Shown here in pieces: positions 1 to 8,114 of a stretch of 42,869 nt of DNA. Each line of letters begins with the position of its first letter. Positions within the stretch are counted from its first letter, which is position 1. Below the pieces are notes generated by a model. The model was not told where the DNA came from. It saw only the letters and a program-made list of their open reading frames with translations, and ran no database searches. The DNA comes from Phenylobacterium sp. (GTDB lineage: Bacteria; Pseudomonadota; Alphaproteobacteria; Caulobacterales; Caulobacteraceae): the NCBI RefSeq assembly GCF_030651755.1, contig NZ_JAUSBZ010000164.1, positions 1 through 42,869 on the forward strand. The letters run 5' to 3'. A program made the position numbers and the translations under genes.

Positions 1-392
1 GCGACCGCGAGATGATCGTGCCCGCCGAAAAGGGTGATCCCGACGCCGATCCCGCCGAGACCGAGTTCGTGACCATCAGCCGGGCCGGACCCCGGGCGGC
101 CTGGATGGCCCTGCGCCCGCACACCGGCCGGACCCACCAACTCCGCGCTCACATGAAGGCCATGGGTCACCCGATCCTGGGGGATCCGAAATATGGCGAT
201 GAGCCCTCGGCTCAGCTCTCAGGTCAGTTGAAGTTGCAATTGCACGCCCGGCGGCTGACCCTGCCGCATCCCTCCAGCGGCATGCTGATCCTTGAGGCGC
301 CGCTCAGCCCGGAGATGAAGGCGGGCTTTGCGCGGTTCGGCTTCGACGAGCATGAGGCCGATCCCGAGCCCTTTGGCCGCAAACGCCGTTAG
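1..392 (+). CDS. RluC/RluA-family 23S rRNA pseudouridine synthase, C-terminal part
   Basis: This is the 3' end of a gene cut by the left window edge. The frame is open from the first bases, so the ATG at 12 is probably internal. The visible part carries the conserved C-terminal RluA-family block around the sequence HTGRTHQLRAHM followed by GHPILGDPKYG, which helps form the uridine-isomerising active site. The catalytic Asp motif (HRLD type) lies upstream of the window and cannot be checked. The family converts specific uridines in rRNA or tRNA to pseudouridine in the cytoplasm. RluC (large ribosomal subunit) is the best guess from the C-terminal sequence, but RluD is not excluded. The stop TAG at 390-392 overlaps the stop of the convergent DUF1501 gene. 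Confidence 0.85.
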   Translation, partial: DREMIVPAEKGDPDADPAETEFVTISRAGPRAAWMALRPHTGRTHQLRAHMKAMGHPILGDPKYGDEPSAQLSGQLKLQLHARRLTLPHPSSGMLILEAPLSPEMKAGFARFGFDEHEADPEPFGRKRR

Positions 393-1630
393 ACCATGCC
401 CAAAATGGGCGCCGCGGCGGCGCTGTCTGGGAAGACGGCGGTGTCCAGCGCCCGACGATCCACGCCCATATGCTCGGCCAGGACACCCTTGAACAGGCTG
501 CGCAAATCGGTGGTCGGGGCGAGATCGCGGTTCTCGAACAGGCGCTCGGCGCGGAGGGTCGGCCAGTCCCCGATGATCCCGCCGGGCTTCAGGGCGCCCC
601 CCAGCACGAGTGCTGTGGCGGCGGTTCCATGGTCGGTGCCAAGAGTGCCGTTGATCCGCGCGGTGCGACCGAACTCTGTCACCACCAGGACCACCGTGTC
701 GCGCCAGCCCGCACCGAGACCCTCCTCAAGGCCGCCGACCAGGGCGTCCAGATAGGCCAGCCGCCGAGTCAGGGCGCCTGACTGGTTAGCGTGGGTGTCG
801 AAGCCATCAAGAGATATGGCGACCATGTCCGCGCCACCGGCGCTCTGCATGAATCCCGCCACTGTGGCCCCCAGGCGGCCGGCGGCTTCGCGGCTGTCGC
901 CCATCAGGGTCCGGGTGAGCCGGGCGGTCTCGGCTGGGCTGAGATCGCCGCTTTCGTCCTGCGCGAGACGGGCAAGATTGGCCTGCGCCAAAATCTCGGT
1001 CTTCAGGCCGCGGCCCAGCGCGGCGCTCAGCACGGGATCATTGGCATAGAGATCCTGTATCAGCATCGGCAGGCGGGCCTGGGTTTCAACCGCTCGACCA
1101 GGCGACCAGGAGGCGGTGGTGAGCGGGCCGCGCATGACCAGGGGCGCCACAGGCCCGACGGAGAGCCCTTCCACCGGAGTCCGGGCCGACAGGCTGGTCA
1201 TGGCCCGATTGAGCCAGCCAGAGCTCACATCGCCGCCGGCGGCGGCCTCCAGACGGTCCTGGGCCGCGAAATGTGACCGGCTGGCCGCAGGCATGGCGAC
1301 GGCCGGCGCAATCCGTCCCTGGCCCGCGGCTATCAGGCGGTGGACGGACTTGAGCTCCGGATGCAGGCCGAAGTCGCGATCGATCCTCAGCGCCTCATCA
1401 GTGATCGCCAGGTCCCGGCGCAGGCCGACATAGTCGCGATCGCCGATCGGCGGGCTGATCGACAGCCCATCGGCGGCGCCACGCAGAATCACCAGAACGA
1501 ACTTCCTCTGCGCCTGCGCGGCGAAGGCCGCTGTCCCGATGAACTGCAGGCCCAGACCCAGCCCCGCGCCTGCCCCCAGCAGGCGGCGGCGGGACAGGGC
1601 GAGGGGAACGGGGGCATGTGCGCGGGTCAT
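389..1630 (-). CDS. DUF1501 family exported protein (twin-arginine signal)
   Basis: The product is 413 aa, the usual size for DUF1501 proteins. The N-terminus has a twin-arginine type signal (SRRRLLGAGAGLGLGLQF, cleavage near AFA-A around residue 38), so export of a folded protein to the periplasm is likely. The body starts with FVLVILRGAADGLS and later has the conserved DGFDTH and GRTARINGTLGTDHG blocks. These resemble the metal-binding core of the alkaline phosphatase/sulfatase fold. Its ATG overlaps the TGA of the upstream DUF1800 gene (ATGA), so the two are translationally coupled. DUF1800-DUF1501 pairs recur in many soil and water bacteria, but the substrate is unknown. I therefore give no enzymatic activity. 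Confidence 0.88.
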   Translation of the reverse strand: MTRAHAPVPLALSRRRLLGAGAGLGLGLQFIGTAAFAAQAQRKFVLVILRGAADGLSISPPIGDRDYVGLRRDLAITDEALRIDRDFGLHPELKSVHRLIAAGQGRIAPAVAMPAASRSHFAAQDRLEAAAGGDVSSGWLNRAMTSLSARTPVEGLSVGPVAPLVMRGPLTTASWSPGRAVETQARLPMLIQDLYANDPVLSAALGRGLKTEILAQANLARLAQDESGDLSPAETARLTRTLMGDSREAAGRLGATVAGFMQSAGGADMVAISLDGFDTHANQSGALTRRLAYLDALVGGLEEGLGAGWRDTVVLVVTEFGRTARINGTLGTDHGTAATALVLGGALKPGGIIGDWPTLRAERLFENRDLAPTTDLRSLFKGVLAEHMGVDRRALDTAVFPDSAAAAPILGMV

Positions 1631-3033
1631 CGGCGTTGAAACTCCGGGCTCATCAATAGAAGGGCGAGGCCTTCGCCCCGGGACTCTGACCCGGCGATCG
1701 CCCGCGCGGTGACGGCGGACAACCGCGCGCCCAGGGCCTGGGCGGCGACCTCGGAGGGATCGCGATCGCCGATCGCCCGGGGTGCAAAGGCTTCGGTCCA
1801 GACCAGGCGCTTGATCAGCCCGTCGGGGGTGGCCCAGGCCGCCTCGTCCTCCGGCCAGCCCTCCGGGGAGGGGGCGTAGAAGGGCCGCTGGCCCATGGCG
1901 GTCAGCATGGAAAGGTCGCCAGGGGTCCGAGGCGCGGCGCCCGCCGCCCGCCAGCTGGAGATCATGAACTCGTAGGGCGTCTTGAACTTGGTCGGCGCCG
2001 GCGCCCAGGCCTCTGGAGCCTCGATCAGGGCCAGGGCCACCTGATCCAGGGCGCCGTCGGACCCCAGCCAGGCCTTTTCCAGGCGGGCGACGAGGGCCGG
2101 GGGCGGGGTGTCTGCGACGAAATGGCGGGCGATCTTGTGCGAAATGAAGCGCGCGGTCTGCGGCCGCCGGGCCAGGTCGCGTAGGATCGCCATGGCCTGA
2201 TCTTCGCCCTGGACCTCGTAGCGGACGCCCATCACCGTCCGGGGCCCCGGCTCGTGGGCGATCTGCCGGAAATAGGTTTCGCCCACCTGCTCGGTGGGGG
2301 AATTGAACCCCCGAAAGGTCAGGCCGGTGAGGGCGCGGGCGAACTCGATGACATCGGCCTGGGTGTAGCCGCCGTCCACGCCCACCGTATGCAACTCCAG
2401 GATTTCCCGGGCCAGGTTCTCATTGAGGCCCGATCGCCCGGTCGCGTCCTTGCGCCGGGCCATCTGTTGGGCGAGGGGGCTGCCTGGCCCCACAGACCCG
2501 TTCTGGTCGAGATAGAGCAGCATGGCCGGGTGGGTCTCGGCGGCCACCAGGAGATCGGTGAAGGCGCCAAAGACATGGGGGCGGATGGCGGCCGCCTCAT
2601 AGGGTCCGATGGTCGCGGTGCGAACGAAATTGCCCGCTCCCACCGTGAAATGGTTGGCCCAGAACAACGCCCACCGCTCGGCGAAGCCGTGATCGGTGGT
2701 CGCGCCGTGGGACGCCCGTTGTAGAAGGTCGGCGTTGATCTCCTCCCGCAGAGCTCGCCGCTGGGTGACCACTTCGGGGCGCAAGTCTTGAGCCTCACGG
2801 CTCTGACGGCGATTGGCGCGGAGGAAGGCCGACTGCGCCTGCCGGAAGCTCTGCAAGGCCTCGGCCCGCGCCAGGGGCAGGGCGCGGGTTGGGGCGGGCG
2901 TCGCCGCGACGGTCTGCTCGGCGAGAAATCCCCGAGGATCGCTGCGCGCTGCGGCGATTTCGCCGGGCCGGGCGCCGAGGCCAAAGCGCGTGGCCGCAAT
3001 TGCGGCCTGGAGATCACGGTCGGGCAGGGCCAT
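1627..3033 (-). CDS. DUF1800 family protein
   Basis: The product is 468 aa. It begins with the family hallmark AATRFGLGARPGE and has the conserved NHFTV, ENLAREILELHTVGV, GYTQADVIEFARALTG and KIARHFVADTPP blocks. I chose the ATG at 3031-3033 because an AAGGAGG ribosome-binding site lies 6 nt upstream. The frame stays open to 3153, but that extension has no such signal and would overlap the divergent ATP12-type gene. No clear signal peptide is visible, unlike its DUF1501 partner. The family is large and alpha-helical with no established reaction. It is co-transcribed with, and translationally coupled to, the downstream DUF1501 gene. The two probably act together at the cell envelope, which is inference from the pairing alone. 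Confidence 0.88.
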   Translation of the reverse strand: MALPDRDLQAAIAATRFGLGARPGEIAAARSDPRGFLAEQTVAATPAPTRALPLARAEALQSFRQAQSAFLRANRRQSREAQDLRPEVVTQRRALREEINADLLQRASHGATTDHGFAERWALFWANHFTVGAGNFVRTATIGPYEAAAIRPHVFGAFTDLLVAAETHPAMLLYLDQNGSVGPGSPLAQQMARRKDATGRSGLNENLAREILELHTVGVDGGYTQADVIEFARALTGLTFRGFNSPTEQVGETYFRQIAHEPGPRTVMGVRYEVQGEDQAMAILRDLARRPQTARFISHKIARHFVADTPPPALVARLEKAWLGSDGALDQVALALIEAPEAWAPAPTKFKTPYEFMISSWRAAGAAPRTPGDLSMLTAMGQRPFYAPSPEGWPEDEAAWATPDGLIKRLVWTEAFAPRAIGDRDPSEVAAQALGARLSAVTARAIAGSESRGEGLALLLMSPEFQRR

Positions 3034-3104
3034 AAGGCGCCTCCTTGCGCGCGGTGGGGTGATCCCCCATTCCACGATTATCCGCCCCATCTCCGTCGCA
3101 TCCA

Positions 3105-3848
3105 ATGGAGTCTGTTTTGAGACGTGGATTTCAAGAGGCCACCGACCGGCCACGGCGTTTTTACAAGACGGTGTCCATCAGGCAGGCCGAGGACGGCTTT
3201 GCGGTCCTGCTGGATGAGCGCCAAGTGCGCGGCCCCCGGGGCGGGCGGCTGGTGACCCCCACACGGGCTCTGGCGGAGATCATCGCCGCCGAGTGGGCCG
3301 GGCAGGGCGAGAGCCTCGACATTGTCGGCATGCACGCCACCCGCCTGGCCAACACCGCCATCGAATCCATTCCCCAGGCTCGCGCTGCCACGGCGCAGTC
3401 GGTCGCCGACTACGCCAGCTCCGACCTGCTCTGCTATTTCGCCGAAGAGCCCCAGGCTCTGGTGGCGAGACAGACCGCCCAGTGGGAGCCCGTTCTGCAG
3501 CGGGCCGAGTCGGAACTGGGCCTTAGCTTCGTCCGCGCAGCCGGGATCATTCATTGCGCCCAACCCGAGGCGACCCTGAGCCAGGTTCGAGACCTGGCCC
3601 TCGCGCTCGACGACTTCCGCCTGGCCGGGGTGGCGTTCGGCGCGTCCCTCTATGGCTCTGGCGTGCTGGCGCTCGCCCTTCAGCGGGGGTGGTTGGATGG
3701 GGGGCAGGCGCTCGCCCTGTCGCGGCTGGATGAAATCTTCCAGGAGGAGGCCTGGGGGATCGATGAGGAGGCCGCTGAACGGGTCGCCCGCCTGTCGATC
3801 GAGTCGGCCATGCTGGACGCCTGGTTTCGCGCCCTGGACGGGGTGTGA
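3105..3848 (+). CDS. ATP12-family F1-ATPase assembly chaperone
   Basis: The product is 247 aa, a normal size for bacterial ATP12-like proteins. Recognisable blocks are RRFYKTV near the N-terminus, the VTPTRALAEIIAAEW motif, and YASSDLLCYFAEEP followed by the RQ...W.P.L pattern near residues 105-130. In mitochondria ATP12 binds the F1 alpha subunit before hexamer assembly. Alphaproteobacteria keep a homolog, and the same cytoplasmic role is inferred here. It is divergent from the DUF1800 gene with about 70 bp between starts, which must hold both promoters. A gap of about 90 bp follows before pccB, with nothing obvious in it except the pccB ribosome-binding site. The sequence identity is convincing, but the atp operon is not in this window. 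Confidence 0.88.
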   Translation: MESVLRRGFQEATDRPRRFYKTVSIRQAEDGFAVLLDERQVRGPRGGRLVTPTRALAEIIAAEWAGQGESLDIVGMHATRLANTAIESIPQARAATAQSVADYASSDLLCYFAEEPQALVARQTAQWEPVLQRAESELGLSFVRAAGIIHCAQPEATLSQVRDLALALDDFRLAGVAFGASLYGSGVLALALQRGWLDGGQALALSRLDEIFQEEAWGIDEEAAERVARLSIESAMLDAWFRALDGV

Positions 3849-3941
3849 GGGCCAATTCTGCTGACGCCGCGTGAACTTGCGCGGCCCTTCGGCGCCCATT
3901 ACGGCTGAGGCCCTCAGTGGTCGTCAGGGAGGGGTGTCGGC

Positions 3942-5468
3942 GTGAAGCAGATCCTCAAAGAGCTCGAAGCCAAGCGGGAAACCGCCCGCCAGGGGGGCGG
4001 CGCCCGGCGGATCGAAGCCCAGCACGCCAAGGGCAAGCTGACGGCCCGCGAGCGGGTCGACCTGCTGCTCGACGAAGGCTCCTTCGAGGAGTTCGACATG
4101 TTCGTCGAGCACCGGGCCACTGACTTCGGCATGGCCGAACAGAAGGTGCCCGGCGACGGGGTGGTCACCGGCTGGGGCACGATCAACGGCCGCACCGTCT
4201 TCGTCTTTTCCAAGGATTTCACCGTCTTCGGCGGATCTCTGTCCAGCGCGCATGCGCAGAAGATTCTCAAGGTCCAACGGCAGGCCCTGAAGATGGGCGC
4301 CCCGATCATCGGCCTGTTCGACGCCGGCGGCGCCCGGATCCAGGAGGGCGTGGACTCGCTCGCCGGCTATGCCGACATCTTCCTGGAGAACACCCTGGCC
4401 TCAGGCGTCATCCCGCAGATCGCCGTGATCATGGGGCCCTGCGCCGGGGGCGACGTCTATTCGCCGGCCATCATGGACTTCATCTTCATGGTGAAGGACA
4501 CGAGCTACATGTACGTGACCGGCCCCGATGTGGTGAAGACGGTCACCCACGAGGACGTCTCCCATGAGGACCTGGGGGGCTACCGGGTCCACGCCATGAA
4601 GTCCGGGGTCGCCGACGGCGCCTTTGAGAATGATCTGGAGGCGATGACCCAGGTCCGCCGGCTGGTGGACTTCCTGCCCACCTCCAACCGCGAGCGCCCG
4701 CCGGTGCGGGTGAGCTTCGATGAGGCCGAGCGGGAGGAGCCCAGCCTCGACACCCTGGTCCCGGCCAATCCCAACAAGCCCTACGACATGAAGGAGCTGA
4801 TCCTTAAGGTCGTGGACGAGGCCGATTTCTTCGAGATTTCCCCGGACTTCGCCAAGAACATCATCTGTGGCTTCGCCCGCATGGACGGTCAGCCCGTGGG
4901 CGTCGTCGCCAACCAGCCGCAGGTGCTGGCGGGCGTGCTGGACATCGACGCCAGCCGCAAGGCCGCCCGCTTCGTGCGTTTCTGCGACGCCTTCGAAATC
5001 CCGCTGGTGACCTTTGTAGACGTCCCGGGCTTCATGCCGGGCACCCGGCAGGAGCAGGGCGGCCTGATCCGCCACGGCGCCAAGCTTCTGTTCGCCTATG
5101 CCGAGGCCACGGTGCCCAAGATCACCATCATCACCCGCAAGGCCTATGGCGGCGCCTACGACGTGATGAGATCCAAGCACATCCGGGGCGACCACAACTA
5201 TGCCTGGCCCACCGCCGAGATCGCGGTGATGGGCTCCAAGGGCGCGGTGGAGATCATCTTCCGCAACCAGACGGCCGAGGAACTGGTCGCCCGGGAGGCG
5301 GAGTACAAGGACCGCTTCGCCAACCCCTTCGTGGCCGCCGCCCGTGGCTATATCGACGACGTGATCATGCCGCACGGCACCCGTCGCCGCATTGTGCGGG
5401 GCCTGCGCTCCCTCAAGGGCAAGGTCCTGACCAACCCCTGGAAGAAACACGACAATATCCCCCTCTGA
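3942..5468 (+). CDS. pccB: Propionyl-CoA carboxylase beta subunit (carboxyltransferase)
   Basis: The product is 508 aa, matching the usual length of PccB. The GTG start at 3942 is preceded by GGGAGGGG with suitable spacing. The N-terminal carboxyltransferase half has [13 protein letters not shown], the acyl-CoA oxyanion block [14 protein letters not shown] (about residues 165-178) and the [13 protein letters not shown] segment. The C-terminal half has [17 protein letters not shown] and the second oxyanion block [12 protein letters not shown]. The enzyme moves carboxyl from carboxybiotin to propionyl-CoA, giving methylmalonyl-CoA in the catabolism of odd-chain fatty acids and Val/Ile. Its partner alpha subunit lies about 2.6 kb downstream on the same strand, separated by four genes. 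Acetyl-CoA may be an additional substrate, but the segments resemble PccB more than AccD or MccB. Confidence 0.93.
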   Translation: MKQILKELEAKRETARQGGGARRIEAQHAKGKLTARERVDLLLDEGSFEEFDMFVEHRATDFGMAEQKVPGDGVVTGWGTINGRTVFVFSKDFTVFGGSLSSAHAQKILKVQRQALKMGAPIIGLFDAGGARIQEGVDSLAGYADIFLENTLASGVIPQIAVIMGPCAGGDVYSPAIMDFIFMVKDTSYMYVTGPDVVKTVTHEDVSHEDLGGYRVHAMKSGVADGAFENDLEAMTQVRRLVDFLPTSNRERPPVRVSFDEAEREEPSLDTLVPANPNKPYDMKELILKVVDEADFFEISPDFAKNIICGFARMDGQPVGVVANQPQVLAGVLDIDASRKAARFVRFCDAFEIPLVTFVDVPGFMPGTRQEQGGLIRHGAKLLFAYAEATVPKITIITRKAYGGAYDVMRSKHIRGDHNYAWPTAEIAVMGSKGAVEIIFRNQTAEELVAREAEYKDRFANPFVAAARGYIDDVIMPHGTRRRIVRGLRSLKGKVLTNPWKKHDNIPL

Positions 5469-5493
5469 GGCGTCCGCCGCCCGGCGGCGTCTC

Positions 5494-5518
5494 GGAACAA
5501 GGTCGGCCCTAACCTGTT
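5494..5518 (+). promoter_or_regulatory. Candidate EcfG/SigT-type promoter of the BON-domain gene
   Basis: GGAAC at 5494-5498 is followed, after 16 nt, by TGTT at 5515-5518. The general stress sigma factor of Caulobacterales and other alphaproteobacteria (SigT/EcfG) reads GGAAC-N16/17-CGTT. This site matches at all positions but one. It lies 50 bp before the ATG of a BON-domain protein, a gene type often controlled by envelope or general stress. It is a prediction from the motif only. Confidence 0.5.
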
Positions 5519-5568
5519 GTCTTTGGAGAGCGCAGACGCGCTCCCAGTCAACAACGGGAGAACGAGCC

Positions 5569-6375
5569 ATGGCCGACAGGTGGACCGAAGATCAGGAATA
5601 TGAGCGCATCCGCGCCATGCGCGGCGATCAGGACCGACGCGCCGGCGGCTATGGGCAGCGGGACGAAGAGGCCCGCAGCTTTTCCCCGCAGCAGGCTTCT
5701 CGCGGCCCCGTGTTCGGGGAGCGCGAGAGCGGCGCCGCCTATGGCCGCGACGCCGAAGGCCGGACAATGTCCCGCGAGGTCAGAGCCCAGCCCGACCGCG
5801 ACCGGATCTATGGCGAAGGCTATTTCGGTCAGGAAGGCTACGCCATGGAGCAAGGGGGCTTCGGCGGCCCCGCGGCGCCTCCGCGGGCCTCGACCCGCGA
5901 CGCCTACGCCCGGGTCTATGGCGGCCACGAACGGCGTATCGATCGCGGGGAGGACCGCGGCTTCTGGGACCGGACCACCGACGAGGTCGCGTCCTGGTTC
6001 GGGGATGATGAGGCCGAACGCCGCCGTGACCGCGACCACGCCCGCAGCCATCGTGGCCGCGGACCCAAGGGCTATGTCCGCCCCGATGACCGCATCAGCG
6101 ACGATGTTCACCACCACCTGACCGACGATCCCTGGATCGACGCCTCGGAGATTCAGGTCCAGGTGAAGGACGGCGAAGTGACCCTGAGCGGCACGGTGGA
6201 TGATCGTCGCGCCAAGCACCGGGCCGAACACTGTGTCGAGGACATCCACGGTGTGAAGCACGTGCAGAACAATCTGCGGGTCCAGCCCCGGGTGGACCAG
6301 GCCTTAGCCACGGGCCAACCGGCTCGGATGGCCGCCAACACCACCCTCGCCAAGGTCTCTGACGGCGAGGAATAG
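5569..6375 (+). CDS. BON-domain protein with long Arg/Gly/Asp-rich N-terminal region
   Basis: The product is 268 aa. Residues 1 to about 170 are low-complexity, rich in Arg, Asp, Gly and Tyr, with repeated YGxE/YGxR fragments such as RIYGEGYFGQEGYAMEQGG. Residues about 173-238 form a BON domain (DDRISDDVHHHLTDDPWID, then VTLSGTVDDRRAKHRAE and GVKHVQNNLRV). BON domains bind membranes or phospholipids and occur in osmotic-shock proteins such as OsmY. No signal peptide is visible at the N-terminus, so a cytoplasmic or membrane-surface location is more likely than periplasmic. A GGAAC-N16-TGTT element upstream suggests general-stress control. The ribosome-binding site is GGGAG about 8 nt before ATG. 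The precise role is unknown. Confidence 0.85.
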   Translation: MADRWTEDQEYERIRAMRGDQDRRAGGYGQRDEEARSFSPQQASRGPVFGERESGAAYGRDAEGRTMSREVRAQPDRDRIYGEGYFGQEGYAMEQGGFGGPAAPPRASTRDAYARVYGGHERRIDRGEDRGFWDRTTDEVASWFGDDEAERRRDRDHARSHRGRGPKGYVRPDDRISDDVHHHLTDDPWIDASEIQVQVKDGEVTLSGTVDDRRAKHRAEHCVEDIHGVKHVQNNLRVQPRVDQALATGQPARMAANTTLAKVSDGEE

Positions 6376-6417
6376 ACCAGATTGCTCGCGGCGCCGCAGC
6401 CAGCCTAGGCTTGGGCG

Positions 6418-7215
6418 ATGGGCGCTGATCTGAACGACTTTGAACCCTGGCTCGCCCTCTGGGACCTCGTCCCGGAGGGCGATGTCATGTCCATGCCCGT
6501 GACGCGTTCACGTCTGCTGCCGGTCCGCGCCGGGACCCAAGCGGCCATGCTCAAACTGGCCCATAGCGTCGACGAGCGGCGCGGCGGAACCATCATGGCG
6601 TGGTGGAGTGGGGAAGGCGCGGCCCCTGTTCTCGCTGTCCAGGATGAGGCGCTGCTGATGGTCCGCGCGCCGGGCGACAGCCTGGTCCCGATGGTCCGCG
6701 AGGGTCGGGATGAGGCGGCCACGGCGATCCTGTGCCAGGTGGTCGCCCGGCTGCATGCGCCGCGGCGACCGCCGCCTCCAGCCGCCCCGCCTCTGAGCAA
6801 GCTGTTCTCCGCCCTGAACCAGTCGGCCGACCCGACCCTGGCGCGCGCCCGCCAGGTGGCCTCTGGCCTGCTTGAGAGCCCCCGCGATCAGGTGCTGCTG
6901 CACGGAGATATCCACCATGGCAATGTGCTGAACTTCGGCGCCGACGGCTGGCTGGCCATCGATCCATGGGGACTTGTGGGCGAGCGAGCCTATGACTACG
7001 CCAACATCTTTCCCAACCCAGACCTGGCCTTTGTCACTGCCGCTCGCTTCGCCGCGCAGCTGGCTCAGGTTGCGCGAGCGGCCGGTCTGGAGCCGGCCAG
7101 GCTGCGGGCCTGGGCCCACGCCCATGCCGGTCTCTCCGCCGCCTGGCACGCCCAGGACGGCAGCGACCCGGCCAAGGCCAGGGCGCTGCTCGCCATCCTT
7201 GAGGCGGCGGGTTAG
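6418..7215 (+). CDS. APH/hydroxyurea-kinase-type phosphotransferase (StrK-like)
   Basis: The product is 265 aa with a protein-kinase-like fold. The catalytic loop is HGDIHHGN (about residues 162-169), followed by AIDPWGLVGERAYDYAN. The IDPWG..GE..YD pattern is typical of the APH_6 family of streptomycin 6-phosphotransferases and hydroxyurea kinases, which transfer phosphate from ATP to a small hydroxyl-bearing substrate. An N-terminal nucleotide-binding lobe (AAMLKLAHSVDERRGG) is present, so the gene looks intact. Chromosomal members of this family often have no demonstrated resistance role, so an antibiotic substrate should not be assumed. The gene follows the BON gene by 42 bp and overlaps tail-to-tail with msrB over the 4 bp TTAG. 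Confidence 0.8.
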   Translation: MGADLNDFEPWLALWDLVPEGDVMSMPVTRSRLLPVRAGTQAAMLKLAHSVDERRGGTIMAWWSGEGAAPVLAVQDEALLMVRAPGDSLVPMVREGRDEAATAILCQVVARLHAPRRPPPPAAPPLSKLFSALNQSADPTLARARQVASGLLESPRDQVLLHGDIHHGNVLNFGADGWLAIDPWGLVGERAYDYANIFPNPDLAFVTAARFAAQLAQVARAAGLEPARLRAWAHAHAGLSAAWHAQDGSDPAKARALLAILEAAG

Positions 7216-7703
7216 CCGGCGCCCCGTTGGGCGTTATCGCCGCGGCCCAGGGGATCGCGCAATGGCTCCCCATGGGGCACGAACTCCAGCGAGACCGAGT
7301 TGATGCAATAGCGCAGGCCCGTCGGCGGCGGGCCGTCGGGAAACACGTGACCCTGATGGCTGCCGCAGCGGGCGCAGCGGGTCTCGACCCTAACCATGCC
7401 ATGGCTGACGTCCCGGACGCCGATCACATGGGCCTCATTCAAGGGGGCGAAGAAGCTGGGCCAGCCGGTGCCGCTCTCAAACTTGGTGTGGGCCCGGAAC
7501 AGGGGCAGGCCGCAGAGGCGGCAGCAATAGTCCCCGTCCTCCTTGTTATCCAGCAGGCCGCCGCAGAACGGGGCTTCGGTTCCATGTCGCAGCAGGACAT
7601 CGGCCTCTTCCAGGGTCAGGTGAGCTTCGAGGGCCTTGCGTTCCGCAGGGTCGGGCGGCGACAGATCAAAAGCGGTCGTCGGGGAGTCGGCTGGCTTGGT
7701 CAT
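7212..7703 (-). CDS. msrB: Peptide methionine-(R)-S-oxide reductase MsrB
   Basis: The product is 163 aa from the ATG at 7701-7703. The frame is open further upstream but would run into the divergent YbjQ-like gene. The enzyme reduces methionine-R-sulfoxide in proteins, using thioredoxin. Visible family features are the zinc-binding pairs (C61/C64 in CCRLCG and C110/C113 in CARCG), the GTGWPSF block and the catalytic cysteine C133 in [11 protein letters not shown]. There is no signal peptide, so it is cytosolic. The C-terminus extends about 20 residues past the core ([14 protein letters not shown]). The gene is convergent with the upstream APH-type kinase, sharing 4 bp, and divergent from the YbjQ-like gene with about 80 bp between starts. 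Confidence 0.93.
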   Translation of the reverse strand: MTKPADSPTTAFDLSPPDPAERKALEAHLTLEEADVLLRHGTEAPFCGGLLDNKEDGDYCCRLCGLPLFRAHTKFESGTGWPSFFAPLNEAHVIGVRDVSHGMVRVETRCARCGSHQGHVFPDGPPPTGLRYCINSVSLEFVPHGEPLRDPLGRGDNAQRGAG

Positions 7704-7782
7704 GGTCACCAATCTAAGGTCGCCCCCGACAGATCGGAAGGACCCCCTGTCAACAAGGGGGCGAAGTCGGGAGAGCCCAGGA

Positions 7783-8103
7783 ATGATCACCGCCACCACC
7801 CCGAGCATCGCCGAGCGCGAGATCACCAGGACCCTTGGGGTCGTCACCGGCGAGGCGATCATTGGCGCCCATATCTTCCGGGACATCTTCGCTGGCATCA
7901 CCAACATCATCGGCGGCCGGGCTGGGGGATATGAGAAGGCTCTGGGCGAGGCGCGGACCATCGCCCTGCGCGAAATGTGCGCTGAGGCCAGCGGTCTGGG
8001 CGCGGATGCGGTGGTCGGCGTCGACCTCGACTATGAGACCCTGGGGGCCGAGAACGGGATGCTGATGGTCAGCGCCTCGGGTACGGCGGTGAAGCTGCGT
8101 TGA
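7783..8103 (+). CDS. YbjQ/UPF0145 (DUF74) family protein
   Basis: The product is 106 aa, the typical size of the YbjQ family. The blocks [36 protein letters not shown] and [16 protein letters not shown] are characteristic. These proteins form a ring-like pentameric fold, and some are described as putative heavy-metal-binding, but no firm function is known. I chose the ATG at 7783 because it gives the family length and follows GGGAGAGCCCAGGA. An imperfect hairpin (CCCCCT-N7-AGGGGG, 7743-7761) lies in the 5' region. The stop is 11 bp upstream of the pccA ATG, so the two genes are probably cotranscribed. Confidence 0.85.
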   Translation: MITATTPSIAEREITRTLGVVTGEAIIGAHIFRDIFAGITNIIGGRAGGYEKALGEARTIALREMCAEASGLGADAVVGVDLDYETLGAENGMLMVSASGTAVKLR

Positions 8104-8114
8104 GTTCGGTGGCC

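Noticed and set aside
3034-3153. Longer DUF1800 start at 3153.
   Set aside because: It would overlap the divergent ATP12-type gene and ignores the AAGGAGG site before the start at 3033.
5478-5492. GC-rich hairpin after pccB as a terminator.
   Set aside because: The stem is only about 6 bp and no T-run follows.
4401-5570. Long minus-strand ORFs opposite pccB, pccA, mccB/mccA and clpA.
   Set aside because: High-GC codon bias opens these antisense frames. They have no family motifs or ribosome-binding sites and lie wholly opposite well-supported genes.
6418-7215. APH-type kinase as an antibiotic-resistance gene.
   Set aside because: The fold is clear but the substrate is not; there is no mobile element or resistance context, so resistance is not claimed.
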